A stretch of DNA of 64,000 nucleotides, taken from positions 1 to 64,000 of the forward strand of contig NZ_BAGF01000151.1 of assembly GCF_000308755.1 (NCBI RefSeq), read 5' to 3'. Source of the DNA: Nocardia pneumoniae NBRC 100136 (GTDB lineage: Bacteria; Actinomycetota; Actinomycetes; Mycobacteriales; Mycobacteriaceae). The translations under genes were made by a program, and so were the position numbers. Shown in pieces: positions 40,718 through 51,494 of this stretch; positions within the stretch are counted from its first letter, which is position 1; every line of letters begins with the position of its first letter. The notes below the pieces were generated by a model. That model was not told the origin of the DNA. It searched no databases and saw only the letters and a program-made list of their open reading frames with translations.

Positions 40718-42359
40718 CAGACACTACGCACACGGGTGGTTGTGGAGCAGTTTCTGCCACGACCACCCGTTTTTCGTGGTCGTAGGTGAGCTTCAGGCCG
40801 AGTTGCCGGTAGACCTCGAGTTTGTCGGTGGGGTCAGCCGCCTTCAGTATGTGGACCAGGCCGCCCAGCGAGGTCACAAGCTGGTGGATCTCCTCCTTGC
40901 TCATGTGGTGATCCGCGCGTTGCTCAACTTCCAGCGCGGCGAGCTGTGCCGCGGTGGCCCGGCGTTCGCGCTGGACCTGCTGGGTCCAGCCCGCCACAAG
41001 AGCCGGGTCGGTGCCCGCTTCCAGTGCTGCTCGGTACCGGGACAGCTTGCGGTCGTATTCGGCAACCGACCGTCGTGCACTCTCGATGGCGGATGTGTTG
41101 TCGGTCTGCGCATCCTCGAGCATGGTCAGCGAATGCTCGATCCGGTCGGGGTGGAAGATGTCGGCCAACCATGCATCGATCGGGGCGCTGAGCTGGTCTT
41201 CGCGCAGGTAGACGGTCGTCGGGTGGTCGATCTTGTTAGCGAGGGCGTACTCGGAGGGATACCGGCAGCGGTAGTGCGGCAGCCTGTGGTTCCAGTTGCC
41301 TTGCATGCGGCGTCCGCAGGCGTCGTGGAACAACAGTCCCTTGAAGGCGTACGGGCGCTGGCGGCGGGTAGTGGTCCTGCCCGTCGACTGCGGGCCTCGG
41401 GCGGCGAGCCGAAGTTGTGTCTGCTCGAAGACGTCCTTGCTGATGAGCGCGCCATGGGCAGGTTGGTCGGAGTAGACCCACTCCGTCTTCGCGTTCCACG
41501 CCAAGCGGGTGTGATGGCCCAAGGCGACGTCATCGACGTCGATAAGGGACTCCTGCTTGCGCTGTTTGTTCTACACCTCGTAGCCGGTGTAGCGCGGATT
41601 GCCCAGGATCGCGCGCACCGCGCTCTTGGACCACGCGGCGCCGGAGCGATGGCTGTTGCGCCTGCGGTCGTAGGCCGACGGGCACAAGATGTTGTCGGCG
41701 GTCAGGCGTTGCGCGATAGCGAAAATCCCTATGCCGGACAAGTACTCGCTGAAGATCCGTTGCACCACCGGCGCGGTGACAGGGTCGGGTTCAAGGGTAT
41801 GTAGCCGTTTACCGTCGGCGGCTTTGCCCGGATTCGGATGAGGCCCGGCGTCTGCGAGACGATACCCGTAGGGTGGTCGGCCGCCGAGGTAGCGGCCCTC
41901 GACTTGCGCTTGCGCGGCCATGGCGGCGCGGACGCGGATCTTGATGCGGTTGCGTTCGCCTTTGGACATGCCGCCGAACACCGACATGATCAGATCGTGT
42001 GCTTCGGAGTCCGGGTCGATCGGGCCGCCGACCTCCGGCACCCACAGTTGCACGCCGTAGTGGACGAAGACCGGAAACGTCAGCCCGAACTGGTTGCCGT
42101 AGAACGCGCGCTGCGGTTCCCCGATCACGACCGCGTCGAACCCTCGCTCGGGCTCTTTGAGCAGCTCGAGCAACCGCCCGGCTGCGGGGCGGCGCTTCCA
42201 CGGAATCGACCGCGACTGCCCGATGTCGAAGAACTCCGCGACGATCTGCCCGTGCTGACCGACCAGAGCGTTCGCTCGTCCGAGCTGCCAGTTGCGAGAC
42301 GCTTCCGGATCTTGCTGGTCTTCGGTGGAGACCCGCCCGGCGAAAGCGAACCTGATCAT
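40659..42359 (-). pseudogene. Large serine recombinase interrupted by an in-frame amber codon
   Basis: Read through, this is a 566-position large serine recombinase. The N-terminal resolvase domain carries the catalytic serine in GRVSTEDQ (residue 11). The recombinase domain shows GGRPPYGYRL. A zinc-ribbon-like segment (LLFHDACGRRMQGNW) and a C-terminal coiled coil (residues 380-500) follow. AGGAGG precedes the ATG at 42359. At 41573-41571 the codon is TAG; the frame continues unchanged with NKQRKQESLIDVDDVALG. As I know the family, actinobacterial relatives have VWNKQRK here, so a single Trp (TGG) to TAG change explains the break. The zinc ribbon has His-Asp-Ala-Cys where CxxC is usual. The protein should integrate or excise the element at tRNA-Leu. 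As it stands it is probably inactive unless the amber codon is suppressed. Confidence 0.88.
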
Positions 42360-43093
42360 TGCTGCGATTCCTCCTGCTGGTTGAGAAAGACATCGGTGTT
42401 CGGTGACGACCGCGCCGCACCGCCCCATCCTCGGGAGTTGTGGCGGAGGAAGTCGGCCGTGGATTCGATACTGGAATCGGTCGGGGACTATCGACAGTCT
42501 CGCCACGAGTCTCGCGGACATGTCGGAGGATAATCTCCAGCAACACTTAGCGGCTACGGCGTTCAGCTCAGGCGGGCCGCCCGGGGCGAAGACTGTGAGG
42601 TCCTTCGTGCAGCTTCGGGCAGCGTCATCATGAGCGTTGCCGCGATCAGAGCGCACGGCGCACGTCCTCGACTACGGTCGCCAACTGGCGGCTGTCCGTT
42701 GATGATCCGCATCTCGTTCTGCACCGATCGCGAGCCCCGTGCGTTCGGGCGTGGCTATCCCTCCGCCGAGAACCAAAGACCGATGCGCTGGGGCGAGTAG
42801 TCGTGAACGAAAGCGGCGCGGGCGGCAAAGGCCCAGGAACAGCTCGGGCGCCAAGAGGGTCAGTAGAGAGCTGACCGTGGAGATCGAAGGGCATGGTTCC
42901 TCCAGGCCTGCCGATTCTCCCGCCTTCTATGAAAGCCGACTCCCGGTGATTTCGCTACCACCTGTGGGCGAAGGTGCGCCTGAGCATCAGCAGACTTGAA
43001 TTCGCGACAGTCAGCCGGACGATTTCGCTCTCTGCTCGCATCAACGGAAGAAGTAGTTGCTGCGCAATAGAATTCGCTGCACCTGACGATCAG
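42360..43093. other. Gap with one weak small reading frame
   Basis: No recognisable gene lies in these 734 bp. The best candidate is a minus-strand frame at 42894-42646 (82 residues, Arg/Ser-rich) whose ATG is preceded by GGAGG four bases upstream, but the protein has no family I recognise and overlapping frames look equally plausible. An excisionase-type or control gene would be expected here in an intact element; I do not see one. The recombinase promoter should lie just above 42359. Confidence 0.35.
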
Positions 43094-44506
43094 CTATTTC
43101 GCCGCATCCGTTGGAAATTCGGCGGGTTCCACTGGAACCTCAATCTGAGAAGAGTGCGGCTGGCTGAGCTTAGTTACCACCGGTCGATCCACCAGCTCGC
43201 CGTCGCTCCCGCGCTCGGCGTAGTGCTCGGAGATCCAGATTGTTCGATGCTTCCCCAACGATGGATACCATTGACGCCGGTAGTGGCCCCGAACACGCCA
43301 TTTCAGCGCCTCCAGATTTACCGCTGCCCGAGGTTCACTGTCATGGTGACCGACGGGTTTCGCGGTGTACCGCACCACCACAGCAGGACGAGGCCGACGC
43401 GCACCGCCGAGGGACGGCACACGCCGTGTCCCTGGCCCCGTCGGTGCTGCCGCCAACAGCCGCGTCAAACGCCCCAGCTCCTCCACGCCCTTCGTGGTCC
43501 CATAGGAGTCCGCCACTCCGGTTTCCCGGTCGATCCTCACCATCGACCACATACTCTTGTTCAGGTTCGGATTACGTAGACGTCGACACAGCGTAGCTAT
43601 CGGAATCCGTACGATATCCACGTATGTGCCGGTATCCCGCCACGCCAGCAGCACCCCATGCGTTGTCTCCACATCCCCTACCGCGAGCAGCACGCCGCAC
43701 GTCGACGGCAGCGCCATGTCCCATCCGGCGCACCGCGCGGCGTCAGACAGGATCGCCTGTCCTGCAAGCCCATCTGCGAAGTACAAATCATGGTCGCCAT
43801 CCGGGTCGACCAATACCCGACCGGCGGTGGCGACTGCCTGCGCCCAGTAAAGCATCGACCAGTTCTGGGCCAACAACGTCATGTACGGACCTGGTGCGAC
43901 CACCCCGTAGCTGCGCGCCGCATCCGACAGCAATCTGCCGATCCGAGCCCCATCCGAGTCCAGGTAGATACGGCTCTGCTTTTCCAACAACAGCGCAGGA
44001 GCGAGCACATCCAACTCATTCCGCGCCCGCCGCGTTATTACCTCCACCACTTGCGGCATCGACTCGGCGGTGAGCATCGCGGAGGTGATGCTATCGACAG
44101 GAACCGTCAACAGCTTGGCGTTGACCACCGCCTTCACCGGCCACGGCGTCCGGTCCTCGACACCGTGGCGCCTGGCCAAGGTATACGCCACACGGGCAAC
44201 CGGCTTTCCGGCGGCGAACTCGTCCCGCACAGTCTGCCGTTTGACCAACTGCGGCGCTCCTCGACCTCGAACACCGCGTTCCCTACTTGGGAGTGCCTGC
44301 TCCGACACCGCTGTATCCAACGACAACGACGGCAACCCCGGCAACGCCTTCCGCAGTTCTGCCAGCATGTCCAACCAATGCGGTTGGTCGAACAGATCCT
44401 GGCGCCCATCCACGACGTCCGCCCTCTGATGCTCCGAGCCGCCCCGGATGATCACCTCGGCGAACACGGCTGCCCGAGCCGACTCCGCCTGACCGACACT
44501 CACCAT
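43094..44506 (-). CDS. Conserved element protein of unknown function
   Basis: This 470-residue protein has no domain I can name. The most distinctive segment is near the C-terminus, WRVRGHYRRQWYPSLGKHR followed by TIWISEHYA. As I recall, this Trp/His/Arg-rich block recurs in hypothetical proteins carried beside conjugation genes on actinobacterial plasmids and integrated elements. The middle part (residues 130-330) is hydrophobic-rich but without clear membrane helices. It is divergent from the relaxase, with a 443-bp gap between them that could hold the transfer origin, so an accessory role in DNA transfer or element control is possible. No strong Shine-Dalgarno supports the exact start; GTG at 44503 is an alternative. 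Confidence 0.7.
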   Translation of the reverse strand: MVSVGQAESARAAVFAEVIIRGGSEHQRADVVDGRQDLFDQPHWLDMLAELRKALPGLPSLSLDTAVSEQALPSRERGVRGRGAPQLVKRQTVRDEFAAGKPVARVAYTLARRHGVEDRTPWPVKAVVNAKLLTVPVDSITSAMLTAESMPQVVEVITRRARNELDVLAPALLLEKQSRIYLDSDGARIGRLLSDAARSYGVVAPGPYMTLLAQNWSMLYWAQAVATAGRVLVDPDGDHDLYFADGLAGQAILSDAARCAGWDMALPSTCGVLLAVGDVETTHGVLLAWRDTGTYVDIVRIPIATLCRRLRNPNLNKSMWSMVRIDRETGVADSYGTTKGVEELGRLTRLLAAAPTGPGTRRVPSLGGARRPRPAVVVRYTAKPVGHHDSEPRAAVNLEALKWRVRGHYRRQWYPSLGKHRTIWISEHYAERGSDGELVDRPVVTKLSQPHSSQIEVPVEPAEFPTDAAK

Positions 44507-44949
44507 CGTTCGTTACCCAGTCCTTCGACGTTCCCCCCACATAAAACCATCTACCGTCACCTCGGACCTGCCTGAGCGCGAAACTACCTTGCGGCTCATA
44601 CCAGCTGAAAATTTCACTGCCTACCAGTGCACAGACCGAACTTCGCTGGATTTTCGGCGATCGCTGCCGGAACCCTCTGACGGTGTCGGGCGCGTCCCCG
44701 TGCACCCGCCTCAGCCTTCCCACGGGCACGGAGTCCATCTCACCACCCAGACTGCATCCTCAGAACCCGCAAACTACATCCAAACTCTGCAACACCCGAA
44801 GCTATCCCCGCACACCGCAAACAATCTGCGAACAAGACGACCAAACTTAAGGTGAGCCCTACTATCACAATCCGTCACACCTCATGCTCTCTGGTCGCGG
44901 AAACATCACGGCCACTTCGCAGTCGGGGCGCGTACGGTGGGGTTGTGTG
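44507..44949. other. Divergent intergenic region, possible transfer origin
   Basis: No gene is supported in these 443 bp. The stretch 44740-44900 is AT-richer than its surroundings and lies directly upstream of the relaxase, which is the usual place for oriT and relaxase promoters. I see only short, weak inverted repeats, so no nic site is claimed. Confidence 0.3.
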
Positions 44950-47900
44950 ATGTCACTGGCGAAACTCGGCAGTGGCGACGGCTACACCTATTATCTCCGC
45001 TCGATCGCCACGCAGGACGTGAACGATCGCGGTCCGCAGGACCTTTCGACCTACTACAGCGAGCGCGGCGAATCCCCGGGCCGCTGGCTGGGTTCCGGCC
45101 TGCCGAACGTCGGTATCGAGGCCGGTGAGGTGGTGACCGAATCCCAGATGCGGGCGTTGTTCGGTCACGGCCTGCACCCGAACGCCGAGGCGATGATCAC
45201 CGCCGAAGTACAAGCCCTCGCCGCGGAGGGCATCTCGCGTCGCACCGCGCGGGCGCACGCAGTACGGCTGGTCCGGCTGGGTGCCCCCTTCACCAAACAC
45301 GCGGTGGCGGAGTACTCCTACCGCTACGAGCGGACTCGGGCGTATGCCGCCTACAACGCCGAGCACGGCCGCGTCGACTACGCCCCGATCCCGGCGGAGG
45401 AGCGTAGCCGCATCGCCACCGAGGTCGCTGGGCGCATGTTCGCCGAGGAATACGGTCGCCCACCCCGCGATGACCGGGAGCTGTCGGGCTGGGTGGCCCG
45501 CGCCAGCCGAGCGACCTCGAAGCGGGTCGCCGGGTTCGACCTCACGTTCTCGCCGGTCAAGTCGGTGTCGACGTTGTGGGCGCTGGCCCCACGTGAGGTG
45601 TCGGAGAAGATCGAGGCCGCCGTGGATGCCGCCCTGCGCGATGCGCTGGTCTATCTCGAGGAGCACGCGGTGTTTACCCGGGTCGGTCGGCACAGCCGCC
45701 GCCAAGTCGACGTCGTCGGTGGTCTGATCGCCACCACGTTTCAGCACCGCGATAGTCGCGCGGGTGACCCGAATCTGCACGTCCACGTGGTGGTTTCGAA
45801 CGCGGTCAAACGCCATGACGGGCAGTGGGGTGCACTCGACGGCAGGATGATCTATCAGCACAACGTCGCCGCGTCCGAGCTGTTCAATACCCGGTTGGAG
45901 CACTACCTTGAGCAGTCGGTCGGTGTGCAGTTCGCTGAACGTCACAGCAGCGGCCGTCGGCGGCGTGGGAAGCGGCTGGTGCGGGAGATCGTCGGCGTCG
46001 AGGAGCGCTTGGCCGAGGAATGGTCGAAGCGATCGGCTGCGGTGGATGCCGAGCTGACCACCCGCACGACGCGGTTTCAGGCCGAGCGTGGCCGCGAACC
46101 GACACCGGGTGAGCTGCACGACCTCGCTCAAGAATCCACATTGAAGACCCGCGGCCACAAGGTGGCGGCCCGTTCGCGTGCTGAGCAGCGCGCTGATTGG
46201 CGCCGCGACGCCGTGCAGCTGCTCGGCGGTGAGAGCGCGGTTGATGCGATGGTCGCGACCGCACTGGGACAGCCGATCCCGCAGCGGGAGGTCACTAACG
46301 CCGCGTGGGTGGCCGCGACTGCCGCGAGAGTGGTGGAGGTCGTGTCCGATTCCCGGGCGACCTGGCAATTCCGCCACATTCGCGCCGAAGCCACCCGCCA
46401 GCTGCGCGGCAGCATCGACCCGGCCGACTGGCACACCCTCATCACCCAGGTCACCGACACCGCCTTGAGCGAGCCGCGGTCGATCCCCGCGGCACACCAG
46501 AGGCCGAAGACATCGCACCCACGGTCGAGGCACTCACCCGCCGCGACGGCACTAGCGTGTTCACCACCTCCGGCTCCCAGCTCTACACGAGCCCACAGAT
46601 CCTCGCGGCCGAGGAACGCCTGATAGCGGCGAGCCTGCTCAAAGGAGGGCGCACTATCCCGGCGGCCGCGGTGGATGCCGCGATCATCGAGCACGCCGCC
46701 AACAACAACGGCCAGATGCTCAACGACGGCCAAGTCCAGTTGCTGCGCGAGTTCGCCACCTCCGGACGACGGTTACACGTCGCGATCGCCCCAGCCGGGA
46801 CCGGGAAAACCACCGCCATGGCCGCGCTGGTGCGCGCCTGGACCACCGAGGGCGGCACCGTGCTCGGGCTGGCACCGGAAGGACCAGCCGCCGGTGTCCT
46901 GGGCAGCGAGATCGGCGCGGACTCCAAGACCGTAGACATGCTCGTCACCGTGATCAACGACATCCGGTCGGGCGAGCGGGCCCTCGACGACGCACCGGAC
47001 TGGGTGCGGGCGATCGGACCCCGCACCCTCGTCGTGCTCGATGAGGCAGCGAAGACCCCCACCCTGAAACTGGATTCGGCCGTGTCCTGGCTGATCGAAC
47101 GCGGGGCCAGCGTGCGGTCGGTCGGTAATGACCGGCAACTGTCTTCCGTGCAGGCCGGGGGCGTGATCCGCGACATCGTCCACCACGCCGGAGCCGCCAC
47201 CCTCACCAGCGTCGTCCGCTTCGACAACCCGAGCGAGCGCGCCGCCAGCCTCGCCCTACGCCACGGCGATACGGCCGCGATCGCGTTCTACACCGACCAC
47301 GGCCGCGTCCACGTCGGCACCCTCGGTGCCGTAGTGCACGCCGCGTACCGGGCGTGGCGGGTCGACTACGCCCAAGGCCGCGACGTCGCGCTGCTGGCGC
47401 CGACCAACGAGCTGGTGCGCCAGCTCAACGCCCTCGCCCGCGACGAACGCCTCCGCCGCGAAGGCCTGCAGGGACCGGAAACGCTGCTGTCGGATGGGCT
47501 TTCGGCCTCGGTCGGGGACATCATCACGACCAGGGAGAACAACTATCGGCTGCGGATCTCGCAAACCGATCACGTCCGCAACGGCTACCGCTGGAAGGTC
47601 CGTGCCGTCCACTCGGACAGGCGGATCACCGCCAGCCACATCGGATCCGGCCGCAAAGTCACCCTGCCCACCGCTTACGTGCGTGAATGCGTCGAGCTCG
47701 GCTACGCCCGCACGATCAACTCCGCGCAAGGGCTGACCACCGACACCTGCCATGGCGTGCTGACCGGCAGCGAGGACTGCTTCCAGCTGTATGTACTGGC
47801 CACCCGCGCCCGTGCCTGCGGACACCTCTACCTCGCCACCGCGGGCGATGGCCAGGACGCTCCCGCCGAGACGTGGAACGCGCTGCACCCACCGACTGCG

Positions 47901-49700
47901 ATCGACATGCTCACCCAAATCCTCGGCCGCGACGGAAGCCAAGTCTCCGCGACCACCCAGACCCGCCAGGCCGCCGACCCCCAACGCCAACTCGCCGGAG
48001 CCATCGACGCCTACCTCGAGGCACTCGCCACGGTCGCAGACACACACCTCGGCACCGAGCACCACACCGCCGTCACCGCAGCCGCCGAACGACTCATGCC
48101 CGGTCTCACCGACGAGGCGGCGTGGCCGGTGCTGCGCCAGCACCTGGCCATAGTCGCCCTGACCGGGCGCGACCCGATCACCGCGCTCACCGACGCCGTC
48201 ACCGCGCGCGAACTCGACACCGCCGACGACAAAGCCGCCGTACTCGTGTGGCGCATAGGCCACCACACCATCGGCGGCCCGCTGGGATGGATCCCGGTGA
48301 TCCCAGCCGTCCTGCGCAACGACACCAACTACGGTCAGCACCTTCAATACCGCGCCGACCAGATCAAGGACCTGGCCACCCAGATTCACGACACCGCCCG
48401 CGGCTGGACGCCCGAGACCGCACCGGTGTGGGCGCAACAGCTGGCCGAGCACGACCCGAACCTCACAGCCTCCCTCGCGATCTGGCGCGCCGCGCACGCG
48501 ATCCCCGACCACGACCGACGCCCAACCGGCCCAGTGCAATACCCAATCGACGAACGCCACACCCAGCTACAGCTGGATGCCGCGGTGCGGTCCTGTCTCG
48601 GCGACCTCGACACCAACACCCGCCGCTGGGCAGCCCTCGCCCAAGACATCGACGAACGGATCACCACAGACCCGTACTGGCCGCAGCTGGCCGAGGAACT
48701 GTCCCACGCCGTCGCCACTGGGTTGGACATACCGACCGCTGTCCGCACCGCGGCCGCGCAGCGTCCGTTGCCGGACGAGCAGCCCGCGGCCGCGCTGCGC
48801 TGGCGGCTGGTAGAAACCCTCGAAGAAGCCCAGCGGCGCAACACCGACCAGCTCACCCGCGCCGTCTCTGAGGTCCAGGTCGACCGGTGGCGGAGGATGA
48901 GCGACGCCGAACTGGAAGACGAGATCCATTCCGCTCAACTCGAATTCGATCTCGACCCAATCCTGGACATGGGTCTCATCATCGAACGCGGCCAGCGACA
49001 TGAGCGCGGCAACGACGCCGACGTTGTACGCCGCGCTCACGCAGAACTCGATCAACAGGCGCTGGCGATCCGTGCCGCACGCGAAGCACAGGCCGCGGTC
49101 GTGGCCGCTGAACACGCAGTCTCCATCGCCCATCAGAAGCAGGCGACCATGCAGGACAGCCCACCCAAGATCCCGTGGTGGCGCACCGGCACTGATACCG
49201 CGCGCGCCATCCGCGCGGAGCACGCTTCCCGCGTCGAGCACCTGCGCCGAGCCGTCAGCGATGCCGAGCACGATCTGCTTGCCGCCCGCGATGCCGCGCG
49301 CCGCTCCCGGGCCGCGGTGCCCCTCGCGGAGGACGTATGGGACTCGACACTTCACCGTGCTGACAACCATGCCGCGCGCGCCGCCGAGCTGGCCGCCGCG
49401 GAGCAGAGCGACAGCGCCTTTGCGCATCAGCTGGCGCAGGCGGAACGACGCTGGCTTCGCGAGGAGCGTCAACTCGACGACGCGCTCACTGAACAGCAGC
49501 GCCGCGCGCAGCTGACCCCGGAGCAACGCGACCTCGAAGACCGCGCCCGCCGCTATCTCGACCTCAATGCGCCCGACGAACCGGAGTTGGCGCAGGCTCC
49601 CGCCGCTGCCGAAACCCAGGCGAGCCGCGAGGAGCCCTTCGACGCACCGGAATTCGGTCCTGACTACGGTTACAGTCACGAATACGACCAAGGGCTGTAG
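44950..49700 (+). pseudogene. MobF (TrwC/TraI-like) relaxase-helicase with one frameshift
   Basis: Joined across the shift, this would be about 1583 residues. The N-terminal relaxase part has the catalytic tyrosine region YTYYLRSI (residues 12-18) and the metal-binding histidines in DPNLHVHVVVSNAVK (near 277). The C-terminal part has superfamily I helicase motifs: Walker A IAPAGTGKTTAM (near 617), LVVLDEA, GNDRQLSSVQAG and the late TINSAQGLTTD, then a coiled-coil tail. The first frame ends in unrelated residues at 46623, and the second frame is open from before 46490 to 49700. The break is at the C-tract 46485-46488: with five Cs the text would read IPRGTPEAEDIAPT in one frame. It would nick oriT and unwind the transferred strand. 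Conjugative function is probably lost unless translation slips. Confidence 0.85.
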
Positions 49701-49826
49701 CACAGTTGCACCAGCGCCGAGCAGACCAGATTTGTCAACACGTGCTGGTGCCGCCGATTGCTCGCCGTTCAACACCGAATGCGTGGTCAAGCCCGCCGCT
49801 CGGAAAGTCTTGCTATGGCGCGGTAG

Positions 49827-51170
49827 TCACCGCCGGATGAGGGCAAGCACATCGTCTCGAAGCCGTGCCATGGCGTGTTCGTCCGGTGCCTCGACATTCA
49901 GGCGAAGCAGAGGCTCGGTGTTGGAGGCTCTGAGGTTGAACCACGCGCCGCCAGGAAGCTGGACGGTGAGCCCATCGAGTCGATCGATCTCGGCATCGGC
50001 GAACTCCTGCTCGACAGCGGCCAGCACCCTGGCGCCGTCGCTTGCCGTGGAATTGATCTCCCCGGATGCGACGTAGCGGTGGTATCGGGAGATCAGCCGG
50101 GAAAGTGGTTGATCCGTGCTGCCGAGAGCAGCCAAGACGTGGAGCGCGGCGAGCATTCCCGTATCAGCGTTCCAAAAATCGCGGAAGTAATAGTGGCCGG
50201 AATGCTCACCACCGAAGATGGCGTCACGTTCGGCCATCAGGCTTTTGACGTGTGTGTGCCCTACTCTCGTCCGTGCGGGTTGCCCGCCGTGTTCGGCGAT
50301 GATCTCTGGCACCGCGCGGGAGGTAATCGCGGTGTAAACGATCGTTGAGCCCGGAGCCTTTCGCAGTTCTCGGCTAGCGATGAGCGCGATGATCGATGAT
50401 GGCGAGACGGGTGTACCGGTTTCGTCGACGACGAAGCAGCGGTCGGCATCGCCATCGAAGGCCAGTCCGATATCCGCGCCGACGCGTCGAACTTCTGTCT
50501 GAAGATCAACCAGGTTGGCAGGGTCGAGCGGGTTCGCCTCATGGTTGGGAAAGGTGCCGTCGAGCTCGAAGTACATCGGTACTAGCTCCACCGGCAATCC
50601 ATCGAAGACGATCGGAACCATCTTCCCCGCCATGCCGTTGCCCGCGTCCACCACTGCCTTGAGAGGTCGGATGCCGGACAGATCGACCAGTTCCCTGAGG
50701 TACGCGGCGTAGCGGTAGGGCAGGTCGTCGCGCTTGACGATTCGGCCTGTCGATCCCGTGTACGACGGGATGCCGTGGTGGATCATGCCTCGGATGTCAT
50801 CGAGTCCGCTGCCCCGCCCGACGGGCACGGCCCGAGGGCGGCACAGTTTGATGCCGTTGTACTGGGCGGGATTGTGGCTGGCGGTGATCACCGCGCCAGC
50901 GACATCGAGCTGTCCTGCGGCGAAGTAGACGAGGTCGGTCGAACCCAGCCCGAGATCGATCGCATCCTGGCCCTGGCCGGTCACGCCATCGATCAACGCC
51001 GCAGCGTACGACTCCGATGACGGCCTCATGTCCCGCACGACCGCGACCGTTGTACTGACCACCCGTGCGAATGCTGCTCCGATCTGCCGGACAAGGTCTT
51101 CGTCGAGGTCGACGTCGACGAGCCCCCGCACGTCGTACGCCTTGAAGATTCTGGACAGCTCACGTCCCAT
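49827..51170 (-). CDS. manB: Phosphomannomutase/phosphoglucomutase
   Basis: This 447-residue enzyme of the alpha-D-phosphohexomutase family interconverts mannose-6-phosphate and mannose-1-phosphate (or the glucose forms). It shows all four signatures in order: the phosphoserine loop TASHNPAQYNGIKL, the Mg-binding loop FDGDADRCF, the sugar-binding loop GGEHSGHYYF and the phosphate-binding C-terminal loop RASNTEPLLR. The ATG at 51170 has GGGAG seven bases upstream and starts at the family-typical MGRELSRIFKAYDVRG; the longer open frame is not needed. It is convergent with the relaxase and divergent from the regulator at 51495. Its presence on a mobile element is unusual and points to a cargo function needing sugar-1-phosphates, or to a chromosomal gene trapped beside the element. 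Confidence 0.93.
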   Translation of the reverse strand: MGRELSRIFKAYDVRGLVDVDLDEDLVRQIGAAFARVVSTTVAVVRDMRPSSESYAAALIDGVTGQGQDAIDLGLGSTDLVYFAAGQLDVAGAVITASHNPAQYNGIKLCRPRAVPVGRGSGLDDIRGMIHHGIPSYTGSTGRIVKRDDLPYRYAAYLRELVDLSGIRPLKAVVDAGNGMAGKMVPIVFDGLPVELVPMYFELDGTFPNHEANPLDPANLVDLQTEVRRVGADIGLAFDGDADRCFVVDETGTPVSPSSIIALIASRELRKAPGSTIVYTAITSRAVPEIIAEHGGQPARTRVGHTHVKSLMAERDAIFGGEHSGHYYFRDFWNADTGMLAALHVLAALGSTDQPLSRLISRYHRYVASGEINSTASDGARVLAAVEQEFADAEIDRLDGLTVQLPGGAWFNLRASNTEPLLRLNVEAPDEHAMARLRDDVLALIRR

Positions 51171-51494
51171 CACTACTCCCTCGTCTGCACGGCGTCGCCG
51201 AACGAACACCATGACACGACACATCCGCATCAGGCAGCCCGACTCCCCGCCGACTGGCGGCACAGCCTGACCAATTCTTTGGCCAATTCCGCGTAGGCCG
51301 TTGTCCCGGCGAGAAACGCCCTGGTCGGCTTATGGTTGTTGCCATCGAAACTCTGCAAGAATCCGACATGTCGCACTCCTCATCACCGTTCGATGCCACC
51401 GCCGCTCTGGCTTGCGCACCAGCGTCGAACGGTGCGACGAGTCGGCACAGTGTTTCGGCGTTGCCTGTGCGTTGCCTATTCAGGGGGTGGTGTC
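51171..51494. other. Divergent intergenic region with a possible 48-residue gene
   Basis: A minus-strand frame at 51376-51230 (GTG start) encodes 48 residues ending in an amphipathic helix (AYAELAKELVRLCRQSAG). The helix looks protein-like, but there is no clear Shine-Dalgarno and I know no homologue. The promoters of the mutase and the XRE-type regulator must lie here. Confidence 0.35.
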
